Part shown: in pieces, positions 49,463 through 58,554 of the stretch
Numbering within the stretch: position 1 is the stretch's first letter
Layout of the letters: each line of letters starts with the position of its first letter
Assembly (NCBI RefSeq): GCF_014649535.1
Contig: NZ_BMTF01000005.1
Location: forward strand, 188,564 to 252,563
Direction of reading: 5' to 3'
DNA: 64,000 bases
Source: Streptomyces gelaticus
GTDB lineage: Bacteria > Actinomycetota > Actinomycetes > Streptomycetales > Streptomycetaceae
Notes under the pieces: generated by a model
Told to the model about the DNA's origin: nothing
What the model saw: the letters and a program-made list of their open reading frames with translations, nothing else
The model's database searches: none
Program-made: the position numbers and the translations under genes

Positions 49463-50122
49463 TCAGTCGCAGCCCGGCGTCACATGCCCGCGGTTCCTGG
49501 CCTGCGCCAACAGGGAGACGACCTCCTCGTCGGACGTCTGGGAGAAGTCCCGGTACCACTCGCCGACCGCGTAGAACAGGCGCGGCACCGACAGGCACAC
49601 CACCTCGTCCGCGCTGCGGCGCAGCCGCACGACCGCCTCCGGCGGTGCCACCGGTACGGCCAGCACCACCCGCGCCGGCTGCTGCGCCCGTACCACCAGG
49701 CAGGCCGCCTCGGCCGTGGCGCCGGTCGCGAAGCCGTCGTCCACCACGATCACCGTCCGGCCGCCGAGCGGGGTCCGTGCCCGGCCGGCGCGGTACAGCT
49801 GCGCGCGGCGTACGAGCTCCGCCTCCTCGACCCGTTCGACCGCCGCGAGATCCTGCTTCCCGACCAGCAGCCGGCCGGCGATGTCGTTGACGACCCGCAC
49901 CCCGCCCTCGCCGATGGCGCCGAAGGCCACCTCCTCGTGGTGCGGTACGCCGAGCTTGCGGACGACGATCACATCGAGTTCGGCACCGAGGGTCTGCGCC
50001 ACCTGGAAGGCCACCGGGACTCCGCCGCGGGGCAGTCCCAGTACGACGGGCTTCTCCCGTTCGAGGTGGCGCAGCGCCTCGGCCAGCTGTTGTCCCGCGT
50101 CCACGCGGTCGGCGAACAGCAC
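49463..50122 (-). CDS. Phosphoribosyltransferase-family protein
   Basis: 219 residues. The PRPP-binding motif is VIVVDDGFATGATAEA, preceded by LGLPRGGVPVAFQVA and DVIVVRKLGVPHHEE. This is the stand-alone PRT family often found with stress and dormancy genes and dienelactone hydrolase-like partners; the acceptor base is unknown. The GTG at 50122 is preceded by GGGGTGA. It is convergent with the aminopeptidase. Confidence 0.9.
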   Translation of the reverse strand: MLFADRVDAGQQLAEALRHLEREKPVVLGLPRGGVPVAFQVAQTLGAELDVIVVRKLGVPHHEEVAFGAIGEGGVRVVNDIAGRLLVGKQDLAAVERVEEAELVRRAQLYRAGRARTPLGGRTVIVVDDGFATGATAEAACLVVRAQQPARVVLAVPVAPPEAVVRLRRSADEVVCLSVPRLFYAVGEWYRDFSQTSDEEVVSLLAQARNRGHVTPGCD

Positions 50123-50259
50123 GATCGTTCACCCCCAGCGGTGGGGAGCCCGGGGCCGCATGCGTGCGTACCCCGCCGCATCCCTAGTACCGAAACAACC
50201 CCATGCGCGGCGGCGCCGCAACTCGGGCGGGGCCCCGGCGGCACCGTTGCGGGGTCTGC

Positions 50260-51057
50260 TCAGGACACGGGTGACGTCTTGGGGATCTCGCCCTCGGTCG
50301 TGTTGACGTCGATGACGGAGAACGCCGCGCCCTGCGGGTCCGTCAGCGCGGCGAACCGGCCGAACGGCATGGTCATCGGGCCGAACCGCAGGACGCCGCC
50401 GCGCTCGGTGGCCTTCGCCACCGCCGCGTCGCAGTCGGCGACGGTGAAGTACACGTTCAGGTACGGCGGGACCTCGGGCGGGAACTCGTCGCCCATCTTC
50501 ATCCGCCCCATGACCGTCTTGTCGCCGAGGTTGAACATCCTGAAGTCGACGTGCTCGTCCTCCAGCTTCGTCACCGTGTACGGGAAGACGGCGGGGAAGA
50601 AGGCGTCGGACTTCGCGGGCTCCCGGGTGAAGACCTCGGCCCAGCAGAACGCACCGGGCACACGCTGGGCCTCGAAGCCCTCGTGGCTGCCGGCCTGCCA
50701 GACACCGAAGACGACGCCGCCGGGGTCGCGGGCCAGCAGCATCGTGCCGAAATCGCCCACCTGCATGGGGTCCATCAGTGTCTCGCCGCCGTTGTCCCGG
50801 ATCTTCGCGGCGGTGGCCTCCGCGTCCGGCGAGGCCAGATACAGGCACCAGGCCGAGTGGCCCTCCTGGCCGGGCATCGGGGGGACCACCGCGGCGACCG
50901 CCTTGCCGTCGGCGTACGCCTGCGTGTAGTTGCCGAACTCGGACGAGGACTCGCCGAACGTCCAGCCCAGCACATCACCGTAGAAGCTCTTCGTTCCCTC
51001 CAGGTCGGCGAACATCGCGTCGGCCCAGCACGGTGTGCCCTCCGGTTGTACAGCCAT
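50260..51057 (-). CDS. Two-domain VOC family protein
   Basis: 265 residues made of two glyoxalase/bleomycin-resistance-like domains in tandem (about 8-125 and 135-258). Recurrent features are PCWADAMFADLEGTKSFY and GAFCWAEVFTREPAKSDAFF at domain starts, and DPGGVVFGVWQ and DPQGAAFSVID at the ends. Members are often called hydroxylases or glyoxalases without proof; several bind drugs or metals. Stand-alone gene with no partner visible. Confidence 0.9.
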   Translation of the reverse strand: MAVQPEGTPCWADAMFADLEGTKSFYGDVLGWTFGESSSEFGNYTQAYADGKAVAAVVPPMPGQEGHSAWCLYLASPDAEATAAKIRDNGGETLMDPMQVGDFGTMLLARDPGGVVFGVWQAGSHEGFEAQRVPGAFCWAEVFTREPAKSDAFFPAVFPYTVTKLEDEHVDFRMFNLGDKTVMGRMKMGDEFPPEVPPYLNVYFTVADCDAAVAKATERGGVLRFGPMTMPFGRFAALTDPQGAAFSVIDVNTTEGEIPKTSPVS

Positions 51058-51191
51058 GGCCCTGACTCCTTCGCGCTCGGTGAGTGGTCCGGCTTTTCAC
51101 GCTAGCCAGCCGACCGCGTCCCCGCGCGCTGGAAGCGGCGGGCCCGGCGGGTGCGCGAGGACCGTCCGGGTGGTGCCCGCCGCCGCGGGCC

Positions 51192-51881
51192 CTACCCGGC
51201 TGCGCTCCGGCCCTGCGGCGGGTCCACCCGCACCAGGCCCGACTGGTAGGCCATGGCGACCAGTTGGGCCCGGTGCCGGGCGCCCAGCTTGGTCATCGCC
51301 CGCCCGACGTGGGTGCGTACGGTCAGCGGGCTGACGTGTATCCGCTCGGCGATCTCGTCGTTCGACAGGCCCTCGGCGGCCTGCGCCATGACCTCGCGCT
51401 CGCGGGCGGTCAGCACGTCCAGGGCCTCCGGCACGGCGACACCGCCCTCCGGGCGGGCGAGGTAGCGGGTGATGAGGGCCCGGGTGGCGGTGGGCGACAG
51501 GAGCGTGTCGCCGGAGGAAACCGTACGGATGGCGTCCAGGAGCTCCTCGGGCCCGACGTCCTTGCCGAGGAAGCCGCTCGCGCCCGCGCGCAGGGCGCGG
51601 GCCACGTACTCGTCGATCTCGAACGTGGTGAGGATGAGGATGCGGGTCTCCCTCAGTGCCTCGTCGCGGCAGATCTCCTCGGTGGCCGCCAGCCCGTCCA
51701 CGCCCGGCATGCGGATGTCCATCACCACCACGTCCGGGACGGTGGCGCGGGCCTTCTCCACCGCCTCCCGGCCGTCCGCCGCGACACCGACGACCTCCAT
51801 GTCGTCGTTCGAATCGATCAGCAGCCGGAAGGTTCCGGCCAGCAGCGCCTGGTCATCGGCCAGCAGTACCCGGATGGTCAC
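51192..51881 (-). CDS. NarL/LuxR-family response regulator
   Basis: 229 residues. A receiver domain (RVLLADDQALLAGTFRLLID) carries the phospho-acceptor Asp in VVVMDIRMPG near 55 and the switch residues in ILTTFE. A LuxR helix-turn-helix spans about 155-210 (LTAREREVMAQAAEGLSNDE, then VSPLTVRTHVGRAMTKLG). Its GTG overlaps the kinase stop (GTGA), so it is the cognate partner. It is the last of a leftward run beginning with an MMPL exporter. Confidence 0.95.
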   Translation of the reverse strand: MTIRVLLADDQALLAGTFRLLIDSNDDMEVVGVAADGREAVEKARATVPDVVVMDIRMPGVDGLAATEEICRDEALRETRILILTTFEIDEYVARALRAGASGFLGKDVGPEELLDAIRTVSSGDTLLSPTATRALITRYLARPEGGVAVPEALDVLTAREREVMAQAAEGLSNDEIAERIHVSPLTVRTHVGRAMTKLGARHRAQLVAMAYQSGLVRVDPPQGRSAAG

Positions 51882-53137
51882 CGCGTCGTCCTCCCCTCTT
51901 CTTCGTCCCCGTCGTGCTGTCCGTCGCTCCGGCCGTCGTGCTGTGCGGGGTCCGTCATCTCCAGGGGAAGCTCCGTGGTCACCTCGAAGCCTCCGCCCTC
52001 CCGGTGTCCGGCGGCCAGCCGGCCGCCCGCGGACAGGGCCCGTTCGCGCATGCCGATGAGACCGTAGCCCGGCGCGCCCGTCGTCGGCGGCGCGTGCCCG
52101 TCGTCGGAGACGGTGAGCGTGAGCAGCCGGCGCGAATAGACCAGGCGGACCGAGGCCGTCGCGGAGCCCGCGTGCTTGGTGACGTTGGTCAGCGCTTCCT
52201 GGACGATCCGGTACGCGGTCAGGTCCGTGCCCGAGGACAGCGCCCGCCGCTCGCCTTCCACCGAGACCGAGACGGCAAGGCCCGTCTGCTCGAACGAGGC
52301 GACCAGATCCGGGAGCTGGGCCAGCCCGGGGGAGGGCTCCAGAGGCGTCTCCGGGTCGCGGTCGCCCTCGTGGCGCAGCAGCCCCACGGTCGCCTTGAGT
52401 TCGCGCAGCGCGGAGGAGGTGGTTCCGGCGAGCTGGTCCATCATGTCCTGCGCCTGCTCGGGCCGGCTGCGCAGCAGGTACGCGGCGGTGGCCGCCTGTG
52501 CGTGGGCGAGGGCGATGTGGTGCGCGACGATGTCGTGGAGCTCGCGGGCGATCCGGGTCCGTTCCTCGCTCACCCGGTGGCGTGCCTCCTCCTCACGGGT
52601 ACGCTCCGCCAGCTCGGCCCGTGCCTCCACGGCGGCGAGATGGTTGCGCCGGTTGCGTACCGACTCACCGACGGCGCCCGCCAGCAGGACGCACGAGAGC
52701 GTGCCGACCTGGTCGGGCCGCAGCAGCGCGCCGTGACCCCAGCCGACGGAGACGACGACGAGGGCGCCGGCCACCCCGGCCGTGTACACCGTGGTGGTGC
52801 GGAGGTCCGTATGCAGGGCCAGGACGTAGAGGGCGACCAGGGCGGCACCGGCGACGCTGGGGCTGGGGTCGAAGCCGATGCGGCCGCCCATGACGCCCAG
52901 GACACCACCGCACATCGTCGTCAGCACCACCACCGCGCGCGGGAACCTGCGCTGCCCCAGCAGCAGAACGGCGGAGGGTACGACGGCGGCCAGGGAGAAG
53001 TCGAGGGGCGGGACGCGGACGATCCGGGCGTCGGTCAGGGTGCTGGAGAAGACCACGCCGATCCACAGCACCACGGCTGTCGCCACGTCGACGGCCCGGG
53101 GGTGGCGTCGGGCCCACTGCCACCAGTCGGTGAACAC
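51878..53137 (-). CDS. NarL-type membrane sensor histidine kinase
   Basis: 419 residues. Four or five N-terminal membrane helices (about 15-35, 45-65, 70-90, 95-140) precede a HisKA_3 dimerisation domain with the phospho-acceptor His in RIARELHDIVAHH. An HATPase domain follows (ALTNVTKHAGSATASVRL and GYGLIGMRERALSAGGRL). A charged tail ends it. The sensor is membrane-buried, as in envelope-stress kinases. The GTG at 53137 has GAGGAAGAGAG upstream; the longer Arg/Pro-rich frame is spurious. It is probably functionally linked to the MMPL exporter encoded just upstream (inference). Confidence 0.93.
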   Translation of the reverse strand: MFTDWWQWARRHPRAVDVATAVVLWIGVVFSSTLTDARIVRVPPLDFSLAAVVPSAVLLLGQRRFPRAVVVLTTMCGGVLGVMGGRIGFDPSPSVAGAALVALYVLALHTDLRTTTVYTAGVAGALVVVSVGWGHGALLRPDQVGTLSCVLLAGAVGESVRNRRNHLAAVEARAELAERTREEEARHRVSEERTRIARELHDIVAHHIALAHAQAATAAYLLRSRPEQAQDMMDQLAGTTSSALRELKATVGLLRHEGDRDPETPLEPSPGLAQLPDLVASFEQTGLAVSVSVEGERRALSSGTDLTAYRIVQEALTNVTKHAGSATASVRLVYSRRLLTLTVSDDGHAPPTTGAPGYGLIGMRERALSAGGRLAAGHREGGGFEVTTELPLEMTDPAQHDGRSDGQHDGDEEEGRTTR

Positions 53138-53312
53138 GCAGTCTCTCTTCCTCTTTCGCAGGATCTGTCCGACCGCCCATGGCCGTCGACCGGGCCGTCC
53201 GCCCGTCCATGGTCTCCGACCGGGCCTCCGCCCGCGCAGGGCGGCCGGAGGCCCGACCGTCGCGGGCACGACGGGCGGGCCGTCCGGCCGCCTCATGTCA
53301 CTTCACCGCGGC

Positions 53313-55511
53313 TCATACGCGCACGGGATCGGGGGCCGGTTCCGTGGGCGTCGCGGGTGCGGCGTGGTTCAGCTTCTCGCCCTCGACGTCCACCTGGGGC
53401 ACGGCCTTCGCCAGCCACCCCGGCAGCCACCACGCCCGGTCGCCCAGCAGGGCGAGCACGGCCGGGACGATCGTCATCCGGACCACGAAGGCGTCGAAGA
53501 AGACGGCCGAGGCGAGGCCGACACCCATCATCTTGATCATCGAATCGCTCATCCCGATGAACCCGGCGAACACCGCGATCATGATGACGGCAGCGGCGCC
53601 GACGACCCGCGCGCTGTGCCGGAACCCGGTGACGATCGCCTCGCCGGGCCGCTCCCCGTGGACGTACGCCTCCCGCATCCGGGTCACCAGGAAGACCTCG
53701 TAGTCCATGGCCAGACCGAAGACCACACCGATCAGGAAGATCGGCATCACGCTCATCACCGGCCCGGTCTGCTCGACGCCGAGGGCGTCGGCGAGCCAGC
53801 CCCACTGGAAGACCGCGACGACCGTGCCGAAGGCCGCCGCCACCGACAGCAGGAAGCCGAGCGCCGCCTTGAGCGGGACCAGCAGCGAGCGGAAGACGAC
53901 CATCAGGAGCAGGAAAGCCAGGCCGACGACGAGCGCGAGGTAGGGCAGCAGGGCGTCGGTGACCTTCTGCGACACGTCGATGTTCACCGCGGTCGTGCCG
54001 GTGACGAGCATCTTCGCGCCGGTGCCGGACTCCAGGTCACGGGCCTCGTCGCGGATGGTGCGGACGAGGTCCGTGGTGTCCGCGGAGCTGGGCCCGGTGG
54101 CGGGTACGGCGGTGAGCACCGCGGTGTCACCGGTCTCGTTGAAGGCAGGGGGTGTCACGGCCACGACGCCGTCGGTGGCGGAGAGCTCCTTCGCGGCCCC
54201 TGCCGCGGCGGCCTTCGGGTCCTTGGCGTGCTTCGCGTCGACGACGACGGTGAGCGGCCCGTTGAAGCCGGGACCGAAGCCGTCGGCCAGGGCGTCGTAG
54301 GCGCGGCGCTGGGTGGTCGAGGTGGGCTTCGACTCGTCGCCCGGCATGCCGAGCTGGAGGTCGAGCGCGGGCGCGGAGATCAGCCCGAGGCCGAGCACGG
54401 AGAGCACGAGGACCGCGAGCGGCCGGCGGATCACGAAGCGGGCCCAGCGGATGCCCGTGCCGGGCCGCCCGTCCCCGGCGCGCTGCCGGCCCCGCGCCTT
54501 GCGCCGGGTGCGCGGCAGGACGGCGTTCCGGAAGAAGCCGAGCAGCGCGGGCAGCAGGGTGATCGCGACCAGGACGGCGATCACGACGGTGCTCGCCGCG
54601 GCGAGGCCCATCTCGGTGAGGACGGGGATGCCGACCACGGACAGGCCCGCCAGCGCGATGACCACGGTGAGACCGGCGAAGACCACGGCGGAGCCCGCCG
54701 TGCCCACGGCCCGTGCCACGGCCTCCTCGGCGTCGTGGCCGTCGGCGCGTTCGGTCCGGTAGCGCGAGACGATGAACAGCGCGTAGTCGATGCCGACCGC
54801 GAGCCCCAGCATCAGGGCGAGCGTGGTCGTCGTCGTGGACATCCCGATGGCGATGATCGAGGCCACGCCCACGCCGATGCCGACGATCGCGGTGAGCAGC
54901 GGGAGGCCCGCCGCGGCGAGCGACCCGAAGGTGATGAGCAGGACGACCGCGGCGGCGGCGACGCCGACGAGTTCCGTCGTACCGCCCGGCTCGCCCCCCG
55001 GCACCAGGGCGGAACCGCCCAGCTCCACGGTCAGCCCGGCGTCCCGCCCGGCCTGCGCGGCGTCCTGGAGCGCCTCGGTGGTGGCGTCGGTGAGATCGAC
55101 GCTCTGTACGTCGTACGAGACGGTGGAGTACGCGGTCGTGCCGTCCTTGCTCACCGCCCCGGCCATCTTGAACGGGTCGAGTGCGCCCTTGACCTGGTCG
55201 CCGCCCGCCACGTCCGCGACGATCTTCTCGATGGCCGCCTTGTTCGGGCCCGCCGTGACCTTCTGGCCCTCGGGCGCGACGAAGACGATACGGGCGTCGG
55301 CGGCGTTGGAGTTGCCGCCGGGGAAGCGCTGGTCCAGCAGGTCGAACGCCTTCTGCGACTCCGTCCCCGGCATCGAGAACCCGTCCTCGGCGGCGGCCGG
55401 AGCCTTGGCCGCGGCGAAGGCGCAGGCGGCCAGGACCACCGCCCAGAGCAGGGCGACGAGCCGGCGTCTCCGGAAGGAAAAGCGGCCTAGCCGGTAAAGG
55501 AAGGTAGCCAC
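53313..55511 (-). CDS. MMPL/RND-superfamily exporter
   Basis: 732 residues, twelve membrane helices in two repeats, each with a large periplasm-side loop after helix 1 (about 40-170 and 400-530). GIDYALFIVSRYRTER and GLAMDYEVFLVTRMREAY are the two conserved Asp-Tyr motifs of the proton relay. Such proteins export lipids, pigments or drugs. The GTG at 55511 is chosen because the membrane-entry RFSFRRRRLV follows at once and GGAGCG is upstream. A large inverted repeat about 150 bases upstream may be its operator. Confidence 0.92.
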   Translation of the reverse strand: MATFLYRLGRFSFRRRRLVALLWAVVLAACAFAAAKAPAAAEDGFSMPGTESQKAFDLLDQRFPGGNSNAADARIVFVAPEGQKVTAGPNKAAIEKIVADVAGGDQVKGALDPFKMAGAVSKDGTTAYSTVSYDVQSVDLTDATTEALQDAAQAGRDAGLTVELGGSALVPGGEPGGTTELVGVAAAAVVLLITFGSLAAAGLPLLTAIVGIGVGVASIIAIGMSTTTTTLALMLGLAVGIDYALFIVSRYRTERADGHDAEEAVARAVGTAGSAVVFAGLTVVIALAGLSVVGIPVLTEMGLAAASTVVIAVLVAITLLPALLGFFRNAVLPRTRRKARGRQRAGDGRPGTGIRWARFVIRRPLAVLVLSVLGLGLISAPALDLQLGMPGDESKPTSTTQRRAYDALADGFGPGFNGPLTVVVDAKHAKDPKAAAAGAAKELSATDGVVAVTPPAFNETGDTAVLTAVPATGPSSADTTDLVRTIRDEARDLESGTGAKMLVTGTTAVNIDVSQKVTDALLPYLALVVGLAFLLLMVVFRSLLVPLKAALGFLLSVAAAFGTVVAVFQWGWLADALGVEQTGPVMSVMPIFLIGVVFGLAMDYEVFLVTRMREAYVHGERPGEAIVTGFRHSARVVGAAAVIMIAVFAGFIGMSDSMIKMMGVGLASAVFFDAFVVRMTIVPAVLALLGDRAWWLPGWLAKAVPQVDVEGEKLNHAAPATPTEPAPDPVRV

Positions 55512-55661
55512 GAAGAGGCGCTCCAGTCTCTGGATCGGGCGAGGTCGGCGGCGCGGTGCCGCGGCTCCGGCCGTGCCTGGGCCGTGCCGGGGCACGGCGG
55601 GGCCGGAGGAATGCCTCAATCCTTCGTGAACAGGGGCGTCATCGTCGTCGTCCGCCTGCAT

Positions 55662-55699
55662 GCAGTCGTACGTACTGCCGTTGCCGTACGTACGACTGC
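55662..55699. promoter_or_regulatory. 14-bp perfect inverted repeat upstream of the MMPL exporter
   Basis: GCAGTCGTACGTAC (55662-55675) and GTACGTACGACTGC (55686-55699) are exact reverse complements around a 10-base loop. Each arm contains CGTACG, itself palindromic. This resembles paired TetR/MarR half-sites more than a terminator. No regulator gene for it lies alongside. Confidence 0.6.
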
Positions 55700-55920
55700 G
55701 CCGAGCCTTCAGCCTTCGGCGGTCCCGGTAGTCGCCGGGTCAGCCCCGGAGCGTAACGAGCGCCTGACGCAGGTCGGCCATGGGGACATCCGTTCGCATG
55801 GAAGTCTCACGCCTCGGTCGGTGGGATTGATGCGTTTCAATCGCAATGATCGGACCCCGCTGTGGGCGAGGGGCGGTGGGATCGCGCGAAGTTCCGTTCG
55901 CGTGGCGGGAGATGGGGAAG

Positions 55921-56042
55921 GTGCGCTACGGTGACCACGTCATCACGCTCTGTGTGTGTATTCATGCGCACAGGGCGGCCCCCGGCGGTGCGACAACACC
56001 AATCCGAGGGCCTACACCACCAGTGGAATGAGGCCACCGGAA
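55921..56042 (+). promoter_or_regulatory. Conserved leader of the helix-turn-helix gene (copy 2)
   Basis: Matches 24915-25035 ahead of the broken paralogue: TACGGT, GTCATCACGCTC, GGGCGGCCCCCGG and a GAGGGCCT block in the same order and with identical spacing to the ATG. An upstream frame here (RYGDHVITLCVCI to PTPPVE) ends at a TGA just before the gene, so it could encode a leader peptide. Confidence 0.6.
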
Positions 56043-57029
56043 ATGCTGCGTCATGCTATCGCGCCGTCCGCGCGCTATACGAAGGCATCGCACGATGTCG
56101 TACGCCATCCGCGTCTGAGCAGTGACGCGAAGATCCTGCTCCTCTACGTCCAGGGCCTCCCGGGCGATGCCCTGTGCAAGCCGTTGAGTGAACTGGCCCG
56201 CAAAATGGGCATCAAGGGCCGCGCGTACCAGAAGGCGAAGGTCCAGCTCGTCGAGCACGGCTACGTGCATGAGTGGCGGAGCCAGGGCGAGAGAGGCCGC
56301 TGGCTGACCGAGCAACTCGTGGCGAACAACCCACTGACGAGCGAGCAGGCAGGATGCTTACGGGGAGCCCCGCCCGCCGTCCCGCCCACGACCCCGCCGC
56401 CGAGTACACAGTTTCCGACGGTCGGCGAACCGGCGCCTCGGACGGTCGGTGGCTATAAACCCGCAGAAGACCACAGTGATAAGACAACTCCCCACCCGCC
56501 CTCCGAACCTGAGCCCACGGCAGATCCTGCGGCAGATCCCACGCCCGAACCGACCCCGCAGGACACCACGGCAGACCCCGCCCAACTGGCCCGAGCAGAA
56601 CGGGTCCTGTTGTCTCTGCGCCACGCCCGCCGTGAACTGCACCTGGGTGTACGCGAGGCCCGCGCCCTCGCCGTAGAGGCCGTCAAGTGGCTCGAACGCG
56701 GCCTGAGTGAATCCGACCTCCGCCACGCCCTGCTCGCCGAACGCCCGCAGGACGGCGTCCGCTCAGCCGTCGGCTTCCTGCGCTACCGCCTCATCCAGAA
56801 ACTCCCCGAACCTCCGGTCCGGCACCAGCCCCACGAACGTCCGCCCCTCCCCGAACTCGTCGAATGCGCGGGCCCCGGCGACCCACACGTCTTCCGCCCC
56901 CTGTTCGGCGAATCCGAATGCCCCTCCTGCCGCAGCGCCGCCGCCCACCCCGAAGCCGAACCCATCCCCTGGCGCGAACGCATCGCCAGAATCAACGGCA
57001 CACCGACAGCTCCACCGGCTGGGGCCTGA
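56043..57029 (+). CDS. Helix-turn-helix domain protein, intact paralogue
   Basis: 328 residues. The N-terminal winged-helix-like domain (YTKASHDVVRHPRLSSDAKI to NPLTSEQA, about 10-105) is followed by a Pro/Thr/Glu-rich linker (about 110-180). A conserved helical C-terminal domain (AERVLLSLRHARRELHLGVR, GVRSAVGFLRYRLIQKLPEP) and a short Cys-containing tail (ECPSCRSA, WRERIARI) complete it. A transcriptional role is inferred from the first domain only. The ATG at 56043 is preferred because it aligns with the other copy and GAGG lies upstream; ATG 56028 is an alternative. The linker is less GC-rich than its surroundings. Confidence 0.8.
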   Translation: MLRHAIAPSARYTKASHDVVRHPRLSSDAKILLLYVQGLPGDALCKPLSELARKMGIKGRAYQKAKVQLVEHGYVHEWRSQGERGRWLTEQLVANNPLTSEQAGCLRGAPPAVPPTTPPPSTQFPTVGEPAPRTVGGYKPAEDHSDKTTPHPPSEPEPTADPAADPTPEPTPQDTTADPAQLARAERVLLSLRHARRELHLGVREARALAVEAVKWLERGLSESDLRHALLAERPQDGVRSAVGFLRYRLIQKLPEPPVRHQPHERPPLPELVECAGPGDPHVFRPLFGESECPSCRSAAAHPEAEPIPWRERIARINGTPTAPPAGA

Positions 57030-57203
57030 CCACGCCGACGTCGGCTTCGATGTCCCGGACACCGAAGCCGACGCCGGCTTCTTCTGCTTCGAACTGTGGC
57101 GGGTTCGCAAGAACGTCGTACTTCCGGTTCTTGAGCAGTTCGGTGACGGTTCCTACCTGTCCCGGATCACTGCCGCCGCTGACCACCCGCGTTCCATCGC
57201 GGG

Positions 57204-58364
57204 TCAGTGGCCCTGCCGGGCGATCGCGCGCAGGAAAGCGATGTTCTCCTCCTCGCCGCTGGTGGCTTCGTCCAGGGACGTCCCGTACAGGCGGCTGGCC
57301 GAGAGCTTCACGATGGTGGTCCGGCTGACCGGATCGACGTAGACGAACTGGTTGTAGACGCCGACCGCGCTGAACTCGCCACGGTCTCCCGCCGGGAGCC
57401 ACCACTGGTAGCCGTAGCCGACCCCATCGGCTTGCTGGCCGCCGACAAGGGGGCGGCCGGGTCGAAGGTGCGGCGCGGTCGCGGTGACCGAGTCGCGCAC
57501 CCACTGCGCAGGCACGATCTGCCGGCCCTGCCACACACCTCCGTTGCGGTACAGCTCTCCGAGCCTGGCGAAGTCGCGGGCGGTCAGGTTGAGCCCCCCG
57601 AAGGCGAGTTCCGTCCCGGCAGGGTCCAGCAGCCAGTAACCCGCCGACGTCATGCCGAGCGGCTCGCACAGCTTCTCGCTCATGTAGTCGGCGACCGAGC
57701 GCTTGGTGGCGTTGGCCACCAAGGCGCCGAGTATCTGCGTCTCGCCGGAGTTGTAGCGACAGACGGTGCCGGGCTCGCTCTCGCGCACCATGCGGGCGAC
57801 GAAGTCGTCGAGCGTGCCGCCGATGCCCGCCGTCGCGGCGGTGAGCTGGTAGATGTCGGAGGCCGGGTCGTTGTAGTCCTCGTTCCACCGGGCGCCGGAG
57901 GACATCTGGAGCACGTCCTTGATGGACACACCGTCGTACGCGGATCCGGGCTGCACCGGCACGTAGGAGCTGATGGGCTCGTCGATGCCCGTGATGTGCC
58001 CCTCGTCGACCGCTATACCGACGAGCGCGGAGATGAAGCTCTTGGCGACCGACATGGACAGCCACTGCACGTCCGGGCCACCGGTCAGGAAGTAGCTCTC
58101 GTGTCTGATGGCCCCGTCGACGAGCACGAGCACTGCCGACGTGTCGGTGCGGGCCAGGAACTCCTCGGTCGGCCGTGAGGTGCCGTCGTAGTCGTAGGTC
58201 TCCGGCAGGGGAGTCGTCTCACCGAGTGGCCAGTGGTGAGGGTGCGCGGAGGGGGCCATCTCGCGGGTGTCGAGGAGGTCGTTCATCCGGCAGAAGTGCT
58301 CGTGCTGCGGCTTGCCGGTGAAGAGGCCGAGGTCGACCAGGGTCATGCGCTTCTGAACAGTCAT
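57204..58364 (-). CDS. Serine hydrolase of the beta-lactamase class C/esterase family
   Basis: 386 residues. The SxxK motif is SMSVAKSFIS (nucleophile Ser and Lys), the YxN motif is YNSGETQ, and the late HxG-like strand is near VGVYNQFVYVDP. This is the family of EstB-like esterases, D-aminopeptidases and class C beta-lactamases; no signal peptide is seen, so a cytoplasmic esterase or 6-aminohexanoate-dimer-hydrolase-like role is more likely than drug resistance. The ATG at 58364 follows GAAGGA. It is divergent from a TetR gene with a strong operator between. Confidence 0.9.
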   Translation of the reverse strand: MTVQKRMTLVDLGLFTGKPQHEHFCRMNDLLDTREMAPSAHPHHWPLGETTPLPETYDYDGTSRPTEEFLARTDTSAVLVLVDGAIRHESYFLTGGPDVQWLSMSVAKSFISALVGIAVDEGHITGIDEPISSYVPVQPGSAYDGVSIKDVLQMSSGARWNEDYNDPASDIYQLTAATAGIGGTLDDFVARMVRESEPGTVCRYNSGETQILGALVANATKRSVADYMSEKLCEPLGMTSAGYWLLDPAGTELAFGGLNLTARDFARLGELYRNGGVWQGRQIVPAQWVRDSVTATAPHLRPGRPLVGGQQADGVGYGYQWWLPAGDRGEFSAVGVYNQFVYVDPVSRTTIVKLSASRLYGTSLDEATSGEEENIAFLRAIARQGH

Positions 58365-58483
58365 TGTCGTCCTTCGAGTGGAACGGGGGATCCGGAAGGA
58401 GGAGTGGGCAGGCCGACACCACTGCTGGGGTGGGCTCGTCCCGGGGGCCGGAGAGGTCCGGCCGCGATACCGAGAAAGTAGCA

Positions 58484-58514
58484 GTACCACTTGGTTAGGG
58501 CAACCGAGTGGTAC
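58484..58514. promoter_or_regulatory. TetR operator between the serine hydrolase and its regulator
   Basis: GTACCACTTGGTT and AACCGAGTGGTAC are inverted repeats matching at 12 of 13 positions around AGGGC. It lies 41 bases ahead of the TetR ATG and 120 ahead of the hydrolase. Confidence 0.85.
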
Positions 58515-58554
58515 GGTTAAATCTCCATGGACAACAGAGCAGGGGAAGGCAGCG

